Assembly: GCF_025950085.1 (NCBI RefSeq)
Contig: NZ_JAPDDS010000009.1
Coordinates: forward strand, 1-64,000
DNA length: 64,000 bases
Reading direction: 5' to 3'
Source of the DNA: Luteolibacter flavescens
GTDB taxonomy: Bacteria > Verrucomicrobiota > Verrucomicrobiia > Verrucomicrobiales > Akkermansiaceae
Shown: piece by piece, positions 28,331 through 38,051 of the stretch
How positions within the stretch are numbered: position 1 is the stretch's first letter
Layout: every line of letters starts with the position of its first letter
The notes under the pieces: generated by a model
The model's database searches: none
Told to the model about the DNA's origin: nothing
What the model saw: only the letters and a program-made list of their open reading frames with translations
Translations under genes and position numbers: made by a program

Positions 28331-28490
28331 CGACTGCGTCGTTCTGGTTGGGTGCGGCCCGCCCATCCCTCCACGCCGCCTCCCACCCTCGCTGCCATCG
28401 CCGTCCCAATCTCCGAGGCGTCAGGGCAAATCCAAGCGGCGCTCTCGCTTCACCCCGCGCCCCGCCGGAAGGGCGCAGCCCATCCGCTAC
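28322..28490. repeat. REP-doublet repeat, family 1, copy A1
   Basis: An inverted pair of REP-like arms, 169 bp. The left arm hairpin is CAGAACGAC-TGC-GTCGTTCTG; the right arm, read inverted, has foot GTAGC and hairpin CGGATGGGC-TGC-GCCCTTCCG with one mismatch. The left foot has decayed at the junction with the truncated IS110 gene. Confidence 0.8.
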
Positions 28491-28495
28491 ATTTC

Positions 28496-28648
28496 GTAGC
28501 AGAGCGACTGCGTCGTTCTGGCTGGGTGCGGACCGCCCATCCCTCCACGCCGCCGTCGCCGTCCCAATCACCGAGCCGTCAGGGCGGATCCGAGCGTCGC
28601 CCTCGCTTCACCCCTCGCCCCACCGGAAGGGCGCAGCCCATCCGCTAC
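28496..28648. repeat. REP-doublet repeat, family 1, copy A2
   Basis: A second copy only 5 bp after A1, 153 bp long and in the same orientation. It begins GTAGC followed by AGAGCGAC-TGC-GTCGTTCT and ends ATCCGCTAC. The internal segment is shorter than in A1 but clearly homologous (CATCCCTCCACGCCGCC, CCGTCCCAATC and CCTCGCTTCACCCC are shared or nearly so). Confidence 0.8.
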
Positions 28649-28719
28649 GCGAGTTATCATGGCAGAGCCCGTCCGCTCCGCATTTGACGCGCGGGGCCGC
28701 ATTGTTTCCCATCCCACGC

Positions 28720-30498
<1,779 letters not shown>

Positions 30499-30529
30499 GG
30501 CGGGCTCCCTGCATGGCGCAGTCCTAAAT

Positions 30530-30582
30530 GAGGCGTGTCGACATTCTGTCGACACGGAATGGTCGGCACGTCCACACGCCTC
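30530..30582. other. Nested palindromes after the ABC exporter gene
   Basis: The inner hairpin GTGTCGAC-ATTCT-GTCGACAC (30535-30555) is perfect. An outer pair, GAGGCGTGT (30530-30538) and ACACGCCTC (30574-30582), is also perfect and competes with it. There is no U-tract, so this is either a Rho-dependent/processing site, a REP-like element or an operator for the gene at 30650. The two alternative folds could be mutually exclusive. Confidence 0.5.
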
Positions 30583-30649
30583 ACGGGACTTCTGCTATGC
30601 TGAAATTTCAGCCTGTGAAAACTCCCGCTTGTTCCTCGTAAAGGGCTTC

Positions 30650-31258
30650 GTGAACAGAGCTTCCCGACTTTGCCTCCTTGTCGCCTTCGCTGCATTCGGA
30701 TCAGCCGTCTCTTTCGCGGGAAACGGAGGAGAGTCCTTGGAGGAGCCTAAGATGCTTCTCCGGATGATCGAGGGGATGGAAAAGTCGGGTGAGGAGCAAT
30801 TCATATCGAGGAAACCGCCGGGCGAAAACGACACCTATCACCTCCGGGCCATCGAGTATTTGGGATACGTCGAACGCGGAAAAGAAAGGTTCTTCATCGC
30901 GTCGGCCGGCTTCATTCGATCCTCTCCTTTCGGACGAGATACGCCTCCGGCCAGAGGGCATTCCTTCATGATCGTGTTTCGTCCGGACTTTACGATTGCC
31001 GCTTCCAGCCGGGTGGACATCTCGGGCTGCCGCATGGACGGCAACCGGTTGATAAAAGGGGATGAAGTGGTGGAGGATTTTGACTCGCGGGACATTCGCG
31101 TTCGCCATGGTGGCTACGCGATGCTGGGCGGGCTTCCCTATTTCTTTTCCGACAAGATCTCCGACGATCAGTGGCAGGACGACGAATTCATCGAACGTGA
31201 GGCCAAAGCGGAAGAAGCCCGGAAACGCAAGGCGGAAGAGGAAGCGCAAAAGCGCTAG
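30650..31258 (+). CDS. Secreted protein of unknown function with charged C-terminal helix
   Basis: About 202 residues if the GTG at 30650 is the start. That start is preceded by AAAGGG at a good distance and begins a signal peptide (NRASRLCLLVAFAAFGSAVSFA). A TTG 21 nt upstream in frame is less likely. The mature part is hydrophilic, with alternating strands (RFFIASAGFIRSS, SFMIVFRPDFTIAASS, HGGYAMLGGLPYFFSD), and ends in a Glu/Lys/Arg-rich helix (EREAKAEEARKRKAEEEAQKR without break). I do not recognise a family. GC content is lower than in the neighbours, which may point to faster turnover or acquisition. Confidence 0.65.
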   Translation: MNRASRLCLLVAFAAFGSAVSFAGNGGESLEEPKMLLRMIEGMEKSGEEQFISRKPPGENDTYHLRAIEYLGYVERGKERFFIASAGFIRSSPFGRDTPPARGHSFMIVFRPDFTIAASSRVDISGCRMDGNRLIKGDEVVEDFDSRDIRVRHGGYAMLGGLPYFFSDKISDDQWQDDEFIEREAKAEEARKRKAEEEAQKR

Positions 31259-31443
31259 GCCCACTGCCATGTCCGGTCCCACCATCCGGAATCCATTCAC
31301 GCCAATGATATCCGACCGGCGTGGCCGAACCTCGCCCCAATCCCCTTCGCCCGTAGAAAATCCACCATTTCCTCCACTCGCCAGAGAGGCCGATTCCTGC
31401 ATTCTTGCGCTCTTTTTTCACCTCCCTAGTCTCTCCCATCATC

Positions 31444-32439
31444 ATGAAAACCTGGCACTATCACAGCGCTTCCGGCTCATCCGCCTCCACCTCCGAGGAA
31501 AACCTCGCCGAGCTCGCGGAGGGGGGCATCATCACCTCCCAGACGCTTGTCTGGACCGCAGGGATGGCCGGATGGGAGCCTGCCGCGAAGGTTCTGCCCG
31601 ATCTCTTCGCCAGCCCCGGCATGCCGCCCGCGTTGCCCGCCGGTGGGCCTCCGCCGCTGCGTGGCAAGCGCTCCCACGAGATTGACTATGAGATCATCGG
31701 CGAGTCCATCCAGATGGTCGAGATCGAGCTCGATCCCGGCGAGACCGTCATCGCCGAGGCTGGCGCGATGAACTATATGGAAGACGGCATCGCTTTCGAG
31801 ACGAAGATGGGCGACGGTTCCACGCCGAACGAAGGCTTCATGGGCAAGCTCATGGCCGTCGGCAAGCGCGCCCTCACCGGCGAGTCAATCTTCATGACCC
31901 ACTTCACGAACCGCGGCGGCGGCAAGAAGCGCGTCACCTTTGCCGCGCCCTATCCCGGCACGGTCGTCCCCATCGATCTCTCGCAGCAGGGAGGCGAGCT
32001 GCTTTGCCAAAAGGACGCCTTCCTCTGTGCCGCCATGGGCACGCAACTCGGGATCGCTTTCAACAAGAAGCTCGGCGCCGGACTCTTCGGTGGGGAGGGC
32101 TTCATCCTCCAGCGCCTGAATGGCGATGGCATGGCCTTCATCCACGCAGGCGGCACTGTCGTGCGGAAGGAGCTGAAAGGCGAAAAGCTCTTCGTCGACA
32201 CCGGCTGCCTCGTCGGCTTCACCAAGGGCATCGACTACGACATCCAGCGCTCCGGAAACCTGAAGTCCATGGTCTTCGGCGGCGAAGGTCTCTTCCTCGC
32301 CACGCTGCAGGGCCACGGCACCGTATGGCTCCAGAGCATGCCCTTCGCCCGCCTCGCCCAGCGCATCACCGGCATGTATGCCAGCGGCCGCGAGCAAGGC
32401 TCCGCCCTCGGCGGCCTGGGGAATCTCTTCGGCGATTGA
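31444..32439 (+). CDS. GYF_2 and AIM24 (TIGR00266-type) domain protein
   Basis: A protein of 331 residues from ATG 31444. Residues 1-60 form a GYF_2 domain (WHYHSASGS, then [21 protein letters not shown]), a short module found at the N-terminus of many PVC proteins. Residues 90-320 match the AIM24/TIGR00266 beta-barrel-like family ([72 protein letters not shown]). The bacterial proteins of this family have no settled function; the yeast relative acts in mitochondrial inner-membrane organisation. There is no signal peptide, so it is probably cytoplasmic. It is followed by three REP doublets. Confidence 0.9.
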   Translation: MKTWHYHSASGSSASTSEENLAELAEGGIITSQTLVWTAGMAGWEPAAKVLPDLFASPGMPPALPAGGPPPLRGKRSHEIDYEIIGESIQMVEIELDPGETVIAEAGAMNYMEDGIAFETKMGDGSTPNEGFMGKLMAVGKRALTGESIFMTHFTNRGGGKKRVTFAAPYPGTVVPIDLSQQGGELLCQKDAFLCAAMGTQLGIAFNKKLGAGLFGGEGFILQRLNGDGMAFIHAGGTVVRKELKGEKLFVDTGCLVGFTKGIDYDIQRSGNLKSMVFGGEGLFLATLQGHGTVWLQSMPFARLAQRITGMYASGREQGSALGGLGNLFGD

Positions 32440-32458
32440 TCCGGCACGAGATGTAGCG

Positions 32459-32567
32459 GTAGCGGTACGACTTCGTCGTTCCGGCGGGGTGCGGTCCGCA
32501 GTGTGTCTCAAAGCGGCGATTCATCTTCCGGCTCCGCCCAGCCGGAAGGACGCAGTCCTTCCGCTAC
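32459..32567. repeat. REP-doublet repeat, family 1, copy B1
   Basis: 109 bp. The left arm is foot GTAGC with hairpin CGGTACGAC-TTC-GTCGTTCCG; the right arm, inverted, is foot GTAGC with hairpin CGGAAGGAC-TGC-GTCCTTCCG. An extra partial GTAGCGG lies just before it at 32453. Confidence 0.88.
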
Positions 32568-32589
32568 CAAAGGGGGGGTGGCCCGAAAA

Positions 32590-32698
32590 GTAGCGGGACG
32601 ACTTCGTCGTTCCGGCGGGGTGCGGCCCGCAGCGTGTCTCAAAGCGGCGATCCATCTTCCGGCTCCGCCCAGCCGGAAGGACGCAGTCCTTCCGCTAC
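32590..32698. repeat. REP-doublet repeat, family 1, copy B2
   Basis: 109 bp and nearly identical to B1. The left hairpin is CGGGACGAC-TTC-GTCGTTCCG and the right hairpin is the same as in B1. It is separated from B1 by a 22-bp linker with a G-run. Confidence 0.88.
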
Positions 32699-32719
32699 CA
32701 AAGGGGGCGGCCCCGAAAA

Positions 32720-32828
32720 GTAGCGGGACAACTGCGTCGTTCCGGCGGGGAGCGGTCCGCAGCGTGCCTCAAAGCGGCGATCCATCTTTTGGCTCCGCCC
32801 AGCCGGAAGGACGCAGTCCTTCCGCTAC
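32720..32828. repeat. REP-doublet repeat, family 1, copy B3
   Basis: 109 bp and nearly identical to B1 and B2. The left hairpin carries an ACAAC-TGC-GTCGT variant. The linker to B2 is 21 bp. It ends 20 bp before the stop of the convergent agmatine deiminase gene. Confidence 0.88.
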
Positions 32829-32848
32829 CAGACGTGGCCCGGAAAGGG

Positions 32849-33895
32849 TCAGGCCGGCTGCTGCTGAGAGATGCAGTGCAGCGTCCCTCCCTCCTCCACC
32901 AGGTCCAGGCAGTCGATGCCCATGACCGTGCGGTCCGGGAAGAGCTCGCGGATCTGGCCGAGAGCCATGTCGTCATTCCGGCTCTGGCGGAAGGTGGGGA
33001 CCAGCACGCCGCCATTCACGATCAGGAAATTGACGTACGACGCGGGTAGTACCGGCAGCCGCCAGCCGGGCACTTCGCAGGCCTCCGGCAAATTGATGTG
33101 CACCACTTCGAAGGACCGGCCGTCAGGGCGGGTGAATGACTTCAGGCGGTCGAAATTCTCCTCCAGCACCGCGCGGTTCGGCGAGCTGCGGTCCTTCTCC
33201 AGGCACGCCAGGATCGTGGTGTCATCGGTGAAGCGCGCCAGGTCGTCGATGTGGCCGTCCGTGTCGTCGCCCTCGATGCCCTGCCGCAACCACAGGATGT
33301 CCCGCACGCCGAGGGTGTCGCGGAGCTTTTGCTCGATGTCCTCGCGCGAGAGGTGCGGGTTCCGGTTCGGATTCAGCAGCACCGCCTCGGTGGTGAGCAG
33401 TTGGCCCAGGCCGTTGATCTCGATGGCCCCGCCTTCCAAGATCATGCCGCCGTCGAAGCGCTTCAGGCCGAGTGCCTCCGCCACGCGGCGCGGGATCGCA
33501 TCGTCCAGATCGTACGGGGGGAATTTCCCGCCCCACGCGTTGAAGCCCCAGTCGCTCACCGCTAGCTCGCCGGTCTCGCGATGCTTCACGAAGATCGGCC
33601 CGTGGTCCCGGCACCACACGTCATTGTGCGGATGGTCGAAGAGTTCCACGCGCTCCGGCACGGCCCGCGCGCGGTTGCACGCCTCGCGGATCATCGCGTG
33701 GTCCGCGCCCGGGGCATTGATCCGCACCGTCTCGAAAAGGCTGATCCCCGCGGCGATCTCCGCGAACTTGTCGCGCATCAGCGTGTGCTTCGCCCCGCCC
33801 CAGTGGCGCTCGTCATTCACCGGCCACGACAGCCATACGGCCGTCTGGGGGGACCATTCAGGGGGCATTGCATAGCCGAGCGCGGCGGGAGTCAT
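32849..33895 (-). CDS. aguA: Agmatine deiminase / peptidyl-arginine deiminase family enzyme
   Basis: A protein of 348 residues. It hydrolyses agmatine to N-carbamoylputrescine and ammonia, a route to putrescine. The guanidino-modifying enzyme core is complete: WCRDHGP with Asp97, LEGGAIE with Glu154, DTDGHIDD with His215, and the nucleophile Cys341 in GGTLHCISQQQP. Length and the N-terminal MPPEWSPQTAVWLSWP segment fit AguA. No carbamoylputrescine amidase gene is adjacent. A roughly 200-bp near-copy of its 5' end lies at 35131-35350. Confidence 0.93.
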   Translation of the reverse strand: MTPAALGYAMPPEWSPQTAVWLSWPVNDERHWGGAKHTLMRDKFAEIAAGISLFETVRINAPGADHAMIREACNRARAVPERVELFDHPHNDVWCRDHGPIFVKHRETGELAVSDWGFNAWGGKFPPYDLDDAIPRRVAEALGLKRFDGGMILEGGAIEINGLGQLLTTEAVLLNPNRNPHLSREDIEQKLRDTLGVRDILWLRQGIEGDDTDGHIDDLARFTDDTTILACLEKDRSSPNRAVLEENFDRLKSFTRPDGRSFEVVHINLPEACEVPGWRLPVLPASYVNFLIVNGGVLVPTFRQSRNDDMALGQIRELFPDRTVMGIDCLDLVEEGGTLHCISQQQPA

Positions 33896-33988
33896 GCGAG
33901 GGACTTAGAATGGCGAATGCCGGACGTCCAATCAATGATCGAGACAAAGGCGCTCGCCGCCTCCCTGGATCGCGGCTAACAACTCCAC

Positions 33989-34918
33989 ATGGACTCCACC
34001 CGCAGCATCCGCGCACGCACGGTCCTCGAGGGACTTTCGGTCGGGGATGCCTTTGGTGAGATGATGGCTTACGGCCACTCGGGGGTCAGAGGCCGGGTGG
34101 CTCTCGGTGTTCCGGCCGGGCCGTGGTGGTGGACGGACGACACCGCCATGGCGCTCGGTATTGAGGAGTGCCTGCACCGCTGCGGCGCGATTGAGGAGGA
34201 GATGCTGGCGTGGATTTTCGCCCGCAATTTCAAGCACGACCCGGACCGCGGGTATGGAAAGATGGCAGCGATCATTCTCCGGCAGATCGGGGCAGGGGAG
34301 TTGTGGGAAAGCGCCTCGCGGTCGGCATTCAGCGGAGGCTCCATGGGGAATGGTGCGGCCATGCGCGTCGCACCTCTCGGTGCATGGTTCGCGGATGACC
34401 TCGACCGGGTGGTAGCCGAGGCGATGAAGTCGGCGCGTGTCACCCATTGGCATCCGGAGGGCATTGCCGGGGCCATCGCGGTTGCAGTCGCCACGGCGTG
34501 CGCCTGGCAAACGAGGGAGATCGAGCATGCCGAGGCGAGAAAGGTCATCACGGAAGCAGTCCTTCGACTCACTCCCCCCGGCGATACGCGGGAAGGGCTC
34601 GTAGCTGCAGTCTCGCTGGAGCCCCGCCTTTCTCCCGATGTCGCCGGGCGTCGGCTGGGAAATGGCTCGCTCGTCACGGCTCCCGATACCGTGCCCTTCG
34701 TGATCTGGTCGGCGCTTCGTTCGCTCGATGATTTTCAGGAAGCGGTCATCGCTACGGTGGAGGCAGGAGGTGACTGCGACACGAATGCCGCGATGGTCGG
34801 AGGCATCGTCGCTGCCCGGTTAGGCGCATCCGGAGTGCCTCCCGAGTGGATCGCTTCGAGGGAAGCCCTACCGCCGGTGGATGGGGTGCAGGTGCCCGGT
34901 CAAGCATTGCGAGATTAG
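33989..34918 (+). CDS. ADP-ribosylglycohydrolase family protein
   Basis: A protein of 309 residues. This family removes ADP-ribose from proteins or nucleic acids using two Mg ions. The metal ligands are visible: GDAFG (Asp20), WTDDTAMA (Thr49, Asp50, Asp51) and GGDCDTNAAMVG (Asp262, Asp264), the last being the hallmark of the fold. No ADP-ribosyltransferase (such as DarT or DraT) is encoded nearby, so the substrate is unknown. It is divergent from aguA by about 90 bp, and its stop codon coincides with the left edge of the duplicated phosphoesterase upstream region. Confidence 0.92.
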   Translation: MDSTRSIRARTVLEGLSVGDAFGEMMAYGHSGVRGRVALGVPAGPWWWTDDTAMALGIEECLHRCGAIEEEMLAWIFARNFKHDPDRGYGKMAAIILRQIGAGELWESASRSAFSGGSMGNGAAMRVAPLGAWFADDLDRVVAEAMKSARVTHWHPEGIAGAIAVAVATACAWQTREIEHAEARKVITEAVLRLTPPGDTREGLVAAVSLEPRLSPDVAGRRLGNGSLVTAPDTVPFVIWSALRSLDDFQEAVIATVEAGGDCDTNAAMVGGIVAARLGASGVPPEWIASREALPPVDGVQVPGQALRD

Positions 34919-35140
34919 TTGGTGATTTCGTCGTATTTGTGAGGTTATGTGGGGAAATTCGTTCTTACAGTGACGTAGTTCGCGCTCATGAAGAGACGCG
35001 GATTTCTCGGGACTGTGACGGGCGGGGCGTTGGCCGAGGCGGCTGTCGTGACCTCAGCGCAGGAAAAGTCCGCCCCATCCGCAGGCGGCCCGCTGATGAA
35101 AACTCCTGCAGTCATCATGGCCCCGCACCCGGAGCATTGA
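34915..35140 (+). pseudogene. 5' remnant of a duplicated Tat-signal metallophosphoesterase gene
   Basis: 34915-34987 repeats the region upstream of the intact phosphoesterase gene (from 36466), and 34988-35140 encodes MKRRGFLGTVTGGALAEAA and so on, matching the first 47 codons of that gene. By hand I count 21 mismatches in about 141 nt, mostly silent or conservative. Homology stops at CCCCGCACC, where the sequence switches to an aguA fragment; a stop follows at 35138. The twin-arginine signal survives but the enzyme domain is gone. Confidence 0.9.
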
Positions 35141-35350
35141 TCCGCACCGTCTCGAAAAGGCTGATCCCCGCGGCGATCTCCGCGAATTTTTCGCGCATCA
35201 GCGTGTGCTTCGCCCCGCCCCAGTGGAGCTCGTCATTCACCGGCCACGACAGCCATACGGCCGTATGGGGGACCATTCAGGAGGCATCCCATAGCCGAGC
35301 GCGGCGGGAGTCCTGGGAGGGATTCTGAACGGCGAAAAACTTTCGTCCAA
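35131..35350 (-). pseudogene. 5' remnant of a duplicated agmatine deiminase gene
   Basis: Matches 33711-33930, the 5' end of aguA and its leader, in the same orientation. The first 120 nt after the junction (35141-35260 against 33721-33840) differ at only three positions. Further out, one G is missing from a G-run (frameshift near 35270) and the ATG has become AGG on the coding strand. About the first 60 codons are represented and the rest of the gene is absent. Confidence 0.9.
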
Positions 35351-35390
35351 TCCTGATCGATCCTACGAGAGGATTGCGTAAGGCATCGGC

Positions 35391-36422
35391 GTGAAAACGA
35401 TCTTCGCGTGTATCGCGGTTCTGGGGATTCAAGGAGGCAAGGCGGGGGAGATTGTTGGAATCGTGTGGCAAACGCCGCAGGAGGTGCTGGCGGCAATCGA
35501 CCCTGGCAAAACGCCTGATACGCCGACGGTCTGGCATTCGCCGCGCGGACCGGTGGTGATGCATGGCGATCTCTTTGGCGATGGCAGACACTTGGCCCTC
35601 GTGGGAACGGAAGGGACGTCCTGGGCCATCGCGAAGGACGGCGCGTGGGAGATGGCGGGAGGACTCGATGTCCCGCCAGCATGGGTGCCGCCGGGAAAAA
35701 CGACTCAGGATCCGGAATACGGGCAATACTACCGCTGCAAGCCGCCTCAGGTTCCCTTTGTCCTCAAGGATCTCGATGGAGATCGTATCCCCGAAGTGCT
35801 GGTCGCTTTCAGCAACGACGGCTTCAGCACCGGATACGCCGTGGCCCGGAGGAAAGACTCCGGCATCGAACTGACGAGCATCTCCTCCCAACGTGGTGAG
35901 CCGGAGTGGATCGGCGGTTACCTCGTTGTCACCACGTCGTTTTGGGGCGGGAGGTGGTCCGGATTCGGCAATACCTATTACAAGTGGAAGGGGGACACCG
36001 CGGTGAAGATGGCGGAATGGCTCGAACTCGGAGGGGCTGATAAACCTGAACGGACGATCGCCGTGCGGCACCGGGATGACGGAAAGGGCCAGGCCTTTGA
36101 AATCGTTGAAGAAGGCAATGGTTCTTGGAACGTGCGGACCTGTGTCTTGAAGGGCACCGACGAGACAGAGGATGAGAAGGACTTCGCGAGAATCCGCCTC
36201 ACGCCCATCCCGGAAAAGCCGGGGCATGAACTCCAGTGGAACGCGGCACCCGCGAATGATGCGTTGGTTTTTGAACTCATCACTGGCATCCCCGGCGAGG
36301 TGATGAAGTTCCCCTATGGCAAAGACGAGAACTACGACTTCCGCACCGCCGTCGCATCGATCCGTCTGGAGGTAGAAGGAAGCGAGGAGGCGAAGGCGAT
36401 CCTGAAACGAGTCTCCAGATAA
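35391..36422 (+). CDS. Exported protein of unknown function with one VCBS-like motif
   Basis: A protein of 343 residues beginning at GTG 35391 (MKTIFACIAVLGIQGGKA, a plausible signal peptide). A segment VLKDLDGDRIPEVLVAF near residue 130 resembles a single FG-GAP/VCBS calcium-loop blade, but I do not see a full propeller. Other features are aromatic-rich strands (FWGGRWSGFGNTYYKW) and a Trp/Asp-rich C-terminus. It is followed after about 115 bp by the phosphoesterase gene. I do not recognise the family. Confidence 0.72.
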   Translation: MKTIFACIAVLGIQGGKAGEIVGIVWQTPQEVLAAIDPGKTPDTPTVWHSPRGPVVMHGDLFGDGRHLALVGTEGTSWAIAKDGAWEMAGGLDVPPAWVPPGKTTQDPEYGQYYRCKPPQVPFVLKDLDGDRIPEVLVAFSNDGFSTGYAVARRKDSGIELTSISSQRGEPEWIGGYLVVTTSFWGGRWSGFGNTYYKWKGDTAVKMAEWLELGGADKPERTIAVRHRDDGKGQAFEIVEEGNGSWNVRTCVLKGTDETEDEKDFARIRLTPIPEKPGHELQWNAAPANDALVFELITGIPGEVMKFPYGKDENYDFRTAVASIRLEVEGSEEAKAILKRVSR

Positions 36423-36536
36423 CAGGGGCTTTGAGAACCCACGCGGCGATGTCCAAGCTTTCGCCTAGTTGACGATTTTGTCATATTTGTGAGGTTTTGT
36501 AGTGAAATGCGTCCTTCGGTGACGTAATCCGCGCTC

Positions 36537-37733
36537 ATGAAGCGACGTGGATTGCTCGGTACGGTGACGGGCGGGGCGATAGCCGGGGCGGCTGCAGTGA
36601 CGTCTGCGCAGGAAAGGACCGCCTCATCCGCGGGCGGCCCGCTAATGAAAACTCCCGCCGTGATCATGGCCCCGCGCCATGATGGCGTGGAGGTGGTGTG
36701 GGCCGTGTCGCGGCTTTCCCGTGGCCGCATCGAGTGGCGGGGCGAGGATGGCAGCACCGGCACCGCCGCGGCGGATCGCTTCGGCTTCGTGCCGCAGGGG
36801 GATGAGATCCTGCGCGTGAAGGTCGCCGGCCTGAAGCCCGGCGGGAAGTACGAGCTTCGCGCCATCACCGTGGCCACCGACGGTGGCGACACGGAAGAGG
36901 GACCGTGGAAGAAATTCCGCACGCTCGATCCCGCGGCGCAGGAAACCAGCTTCGTAATCTGGAACGATACCCACCAGAATGCGCCGACCATCGGGAAGCT
37001 GCACGAGGTCACCCCGCGCGGCGATTTCCTCCTCTGGAATGGCGACACGTGCAATGACTGGCACCAGGAGGACTGGCTCGTGCCCACGCTGCTGCATCCC
37101 GCCGGGCAGGACGTGAGCGCGGATCGCCCGCTGCTGCTCGTGTGGGGAAATCACGATGTCCGCGGGAAGTGGGCCTACAAGGTGCCCGAGATGGTCGCGA
37201 CTCCGGATGGCCGGCCTTTCTACGCCTTCCGCAGCGGTCCCGTGGCCGTGATCTGCCTGCACACCGGCGAGGACAAGCCGGACGACCACCCGAGCTTCGG
37301 CGGACGCGTCGCTTTCGAAAAGCTGCGACAGGAGCAGGCGGAGTGGCTGCGGGAGGTGATCGCCCGGCCGGAATTCCGCGACGCGCCGTATCGGATCGTC
37401 TTCTGCCACATCCCGCTGCGCTGGAAGACCGAGGTGGCGGATGCCGGATACGACAAGGGTGGGTACGATGCCTATAGTAGATCCAGCCGCGAGGCTTGGC
37501 ACGGCTCGCTCGTCGATTGGAAAGCGCAGGTCATTGTTTCAGGGCACACGCACCAGCCCGCGTGGCTCCCCGGCACGGAGGAGTTTCCCTACGGCCAGCT
37601 CGTCGGCGGCGGGCCACAGCCGGAGCGCGCCACGTGGATCGAGGGAAAGGCGGACGCGAATGCGCTGACCCTCGTGATGAGAAACCTTGAAGGAAAGGTG
37701 ATCGAGCAAGTGGAGTTCAAACCGGTGGCGTGA
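36537..37733 (+). CDS. Tat-exported metallophosphoesterase (purple acid phosphatase-like)
   Basis: A protein of 398 residues. The N-terminus MKRRGLLGTVTGGAIAGAA carries a twin-arginine-type signal. Residues 40-130 form a fibronectin-like beta domain (RVKVAGLKPGGKYELRAIT), as in purple acid phosphatases. The calcineurin-like core has DTH (Asp144, His146), GD (169-170), GNHD (204-207), His291 and GHTH (336-339), the full two-metal site. It probably releases phosphate from organic esters in the periplasm. Its upstream 70 bp and 5' end are duplicated at 34915-35134. A perfect hairpin follows 12 bp after the stop. Confidence 0.92.
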   Translation: MKRRGLLGTVTGGAIAGAAAVTSAQERTASSAGGPLMKTPAVIMAPRHDGVEVVWAVSRLSRGRIEWRGEDGSTGTAAADRFGFVPQGDEILRVKVAGLKPGGKYELRAITVATDGGDTEEGPWKKFRTLDPAAQETSFVIWNDTHQNAPTIGKLHEVTPRGDFLLWNGDTCNDWHQEDWLVPTLLHPAGQDVSADRPLLLVWGNHDVRGKWAYKVPEMVATPDGRPFYAFRSGPVAVICLHTGEDKPDDHPSFGGRVAFEKLRQEQAEWLREVIARPEFRDAPYRIVFCHIPLRWKTEVADAGYDKGGYDAYSRSSREAWHGSLVDWKAQVIVSGHTHQPAWLPGTEEFPYGQLVGGGPQPERATWIEGKADANALTLVMRNLEGKVIEQVEFKPVA

Positions 37734-37745
37734 CTGCCCATCATG

Positions 37746-37765
37746 GCGAGACGCTCTCGTCTCGC
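37746..37765. terminator. Perfect hairpin after the phosphoesterase gene
   Basis: GCGAGACG (37746-37753) and CGTCTCGC (37758-37765) surround a CTCT loop. No U-tract follows, so this may be a 3'-end stabiliser or another REP-type arm rather than an intrinsic terminator. Confidence 0.45.
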
Positions 37766-37789
37766 GGCGAAGCGACTGCATTTGTCTTC

Positions 37790-37898
37790 GTAGCGGAACG
37801 ACTGAGTCGTTCCGGCGGGGTGCGGTCCGCCCCACGAAGCGACGTGGCGATTTCCCTTCACACCTCACCCCGCCTGAATGGCGCAGCCATTCAGCTAC
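37790..37898. repeat. REP-doublet repeat, family 1, copy C1
   Basis: 109 bp. The left arm is foot GTAGC with hairpin CGGAACGAC-TGA-GTCGTTCCG; the right arm, inverted, is foot GTAGC with hairpin CTGAATGGC-TGC-GCCATTCAG. Both arms are followed inwards by GGCGGGGTG. Both stems are perfect although their sequences differ. Confidence 0.9.
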
Positions 37899-37932
37899 GT
37901 CCTCACGCGGCGGGGCGACTGCATCTGGCTTC

Positions 37933-38041
37933 GTAGCGGGGCGACTGCGTCGCTCCGGCCGGGTGCGGCCCGCCCCACGAAGCGACGTGGCGATTCTCCT
38001 TCACGCCTCGCCCCGCCTGAATGGCGCAGCCATTCAGCTAC
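37933..38041. repeat. REP-doublet repeat, family 1, copy C2
   Basis: 109 bp. The left hairpin is CGGGGCGAC-TGC-GTCGCTCCG (one G-T wobble) and the right arm is as in C1. The linker before it repeats the sequence before C1 (GCGGC..GGCGACTGCAT..TTC), so C1 and C2 form a 143-bp tandem unit. It ends 10 bp from the stop of the DUF486 gene. Confidence 0.9.
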
Positions 38042-38051
38042 GAAGAAAACC

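Noticed and set aside
28322-28571. N-terminal extension of the IS110 transposase
   Set aside because: The extra residues are encoded by REP repeats and do not resemble the GxDvSK start of IS110 transposases; the gene is called truncated instead.
28273-28719. In-frame upstream extension of the ABC exporter through the repeats
   Set aside because: The sequence is made of two REP doublets and IS110 remnant; exporter homology begins right after ATG 28720.
32459-32828. CRISPR array
   Set aside because: The units are 109 bp with 21-22 bp near-identical linkers, not short repeats with unique spacers, and no cas gene is present.
32503-32925. Open frame across the three 109-bp repeats
   Set aside because: Its translation simply repeats with the REP units; the repeat structure explains the open frame better than a gene.
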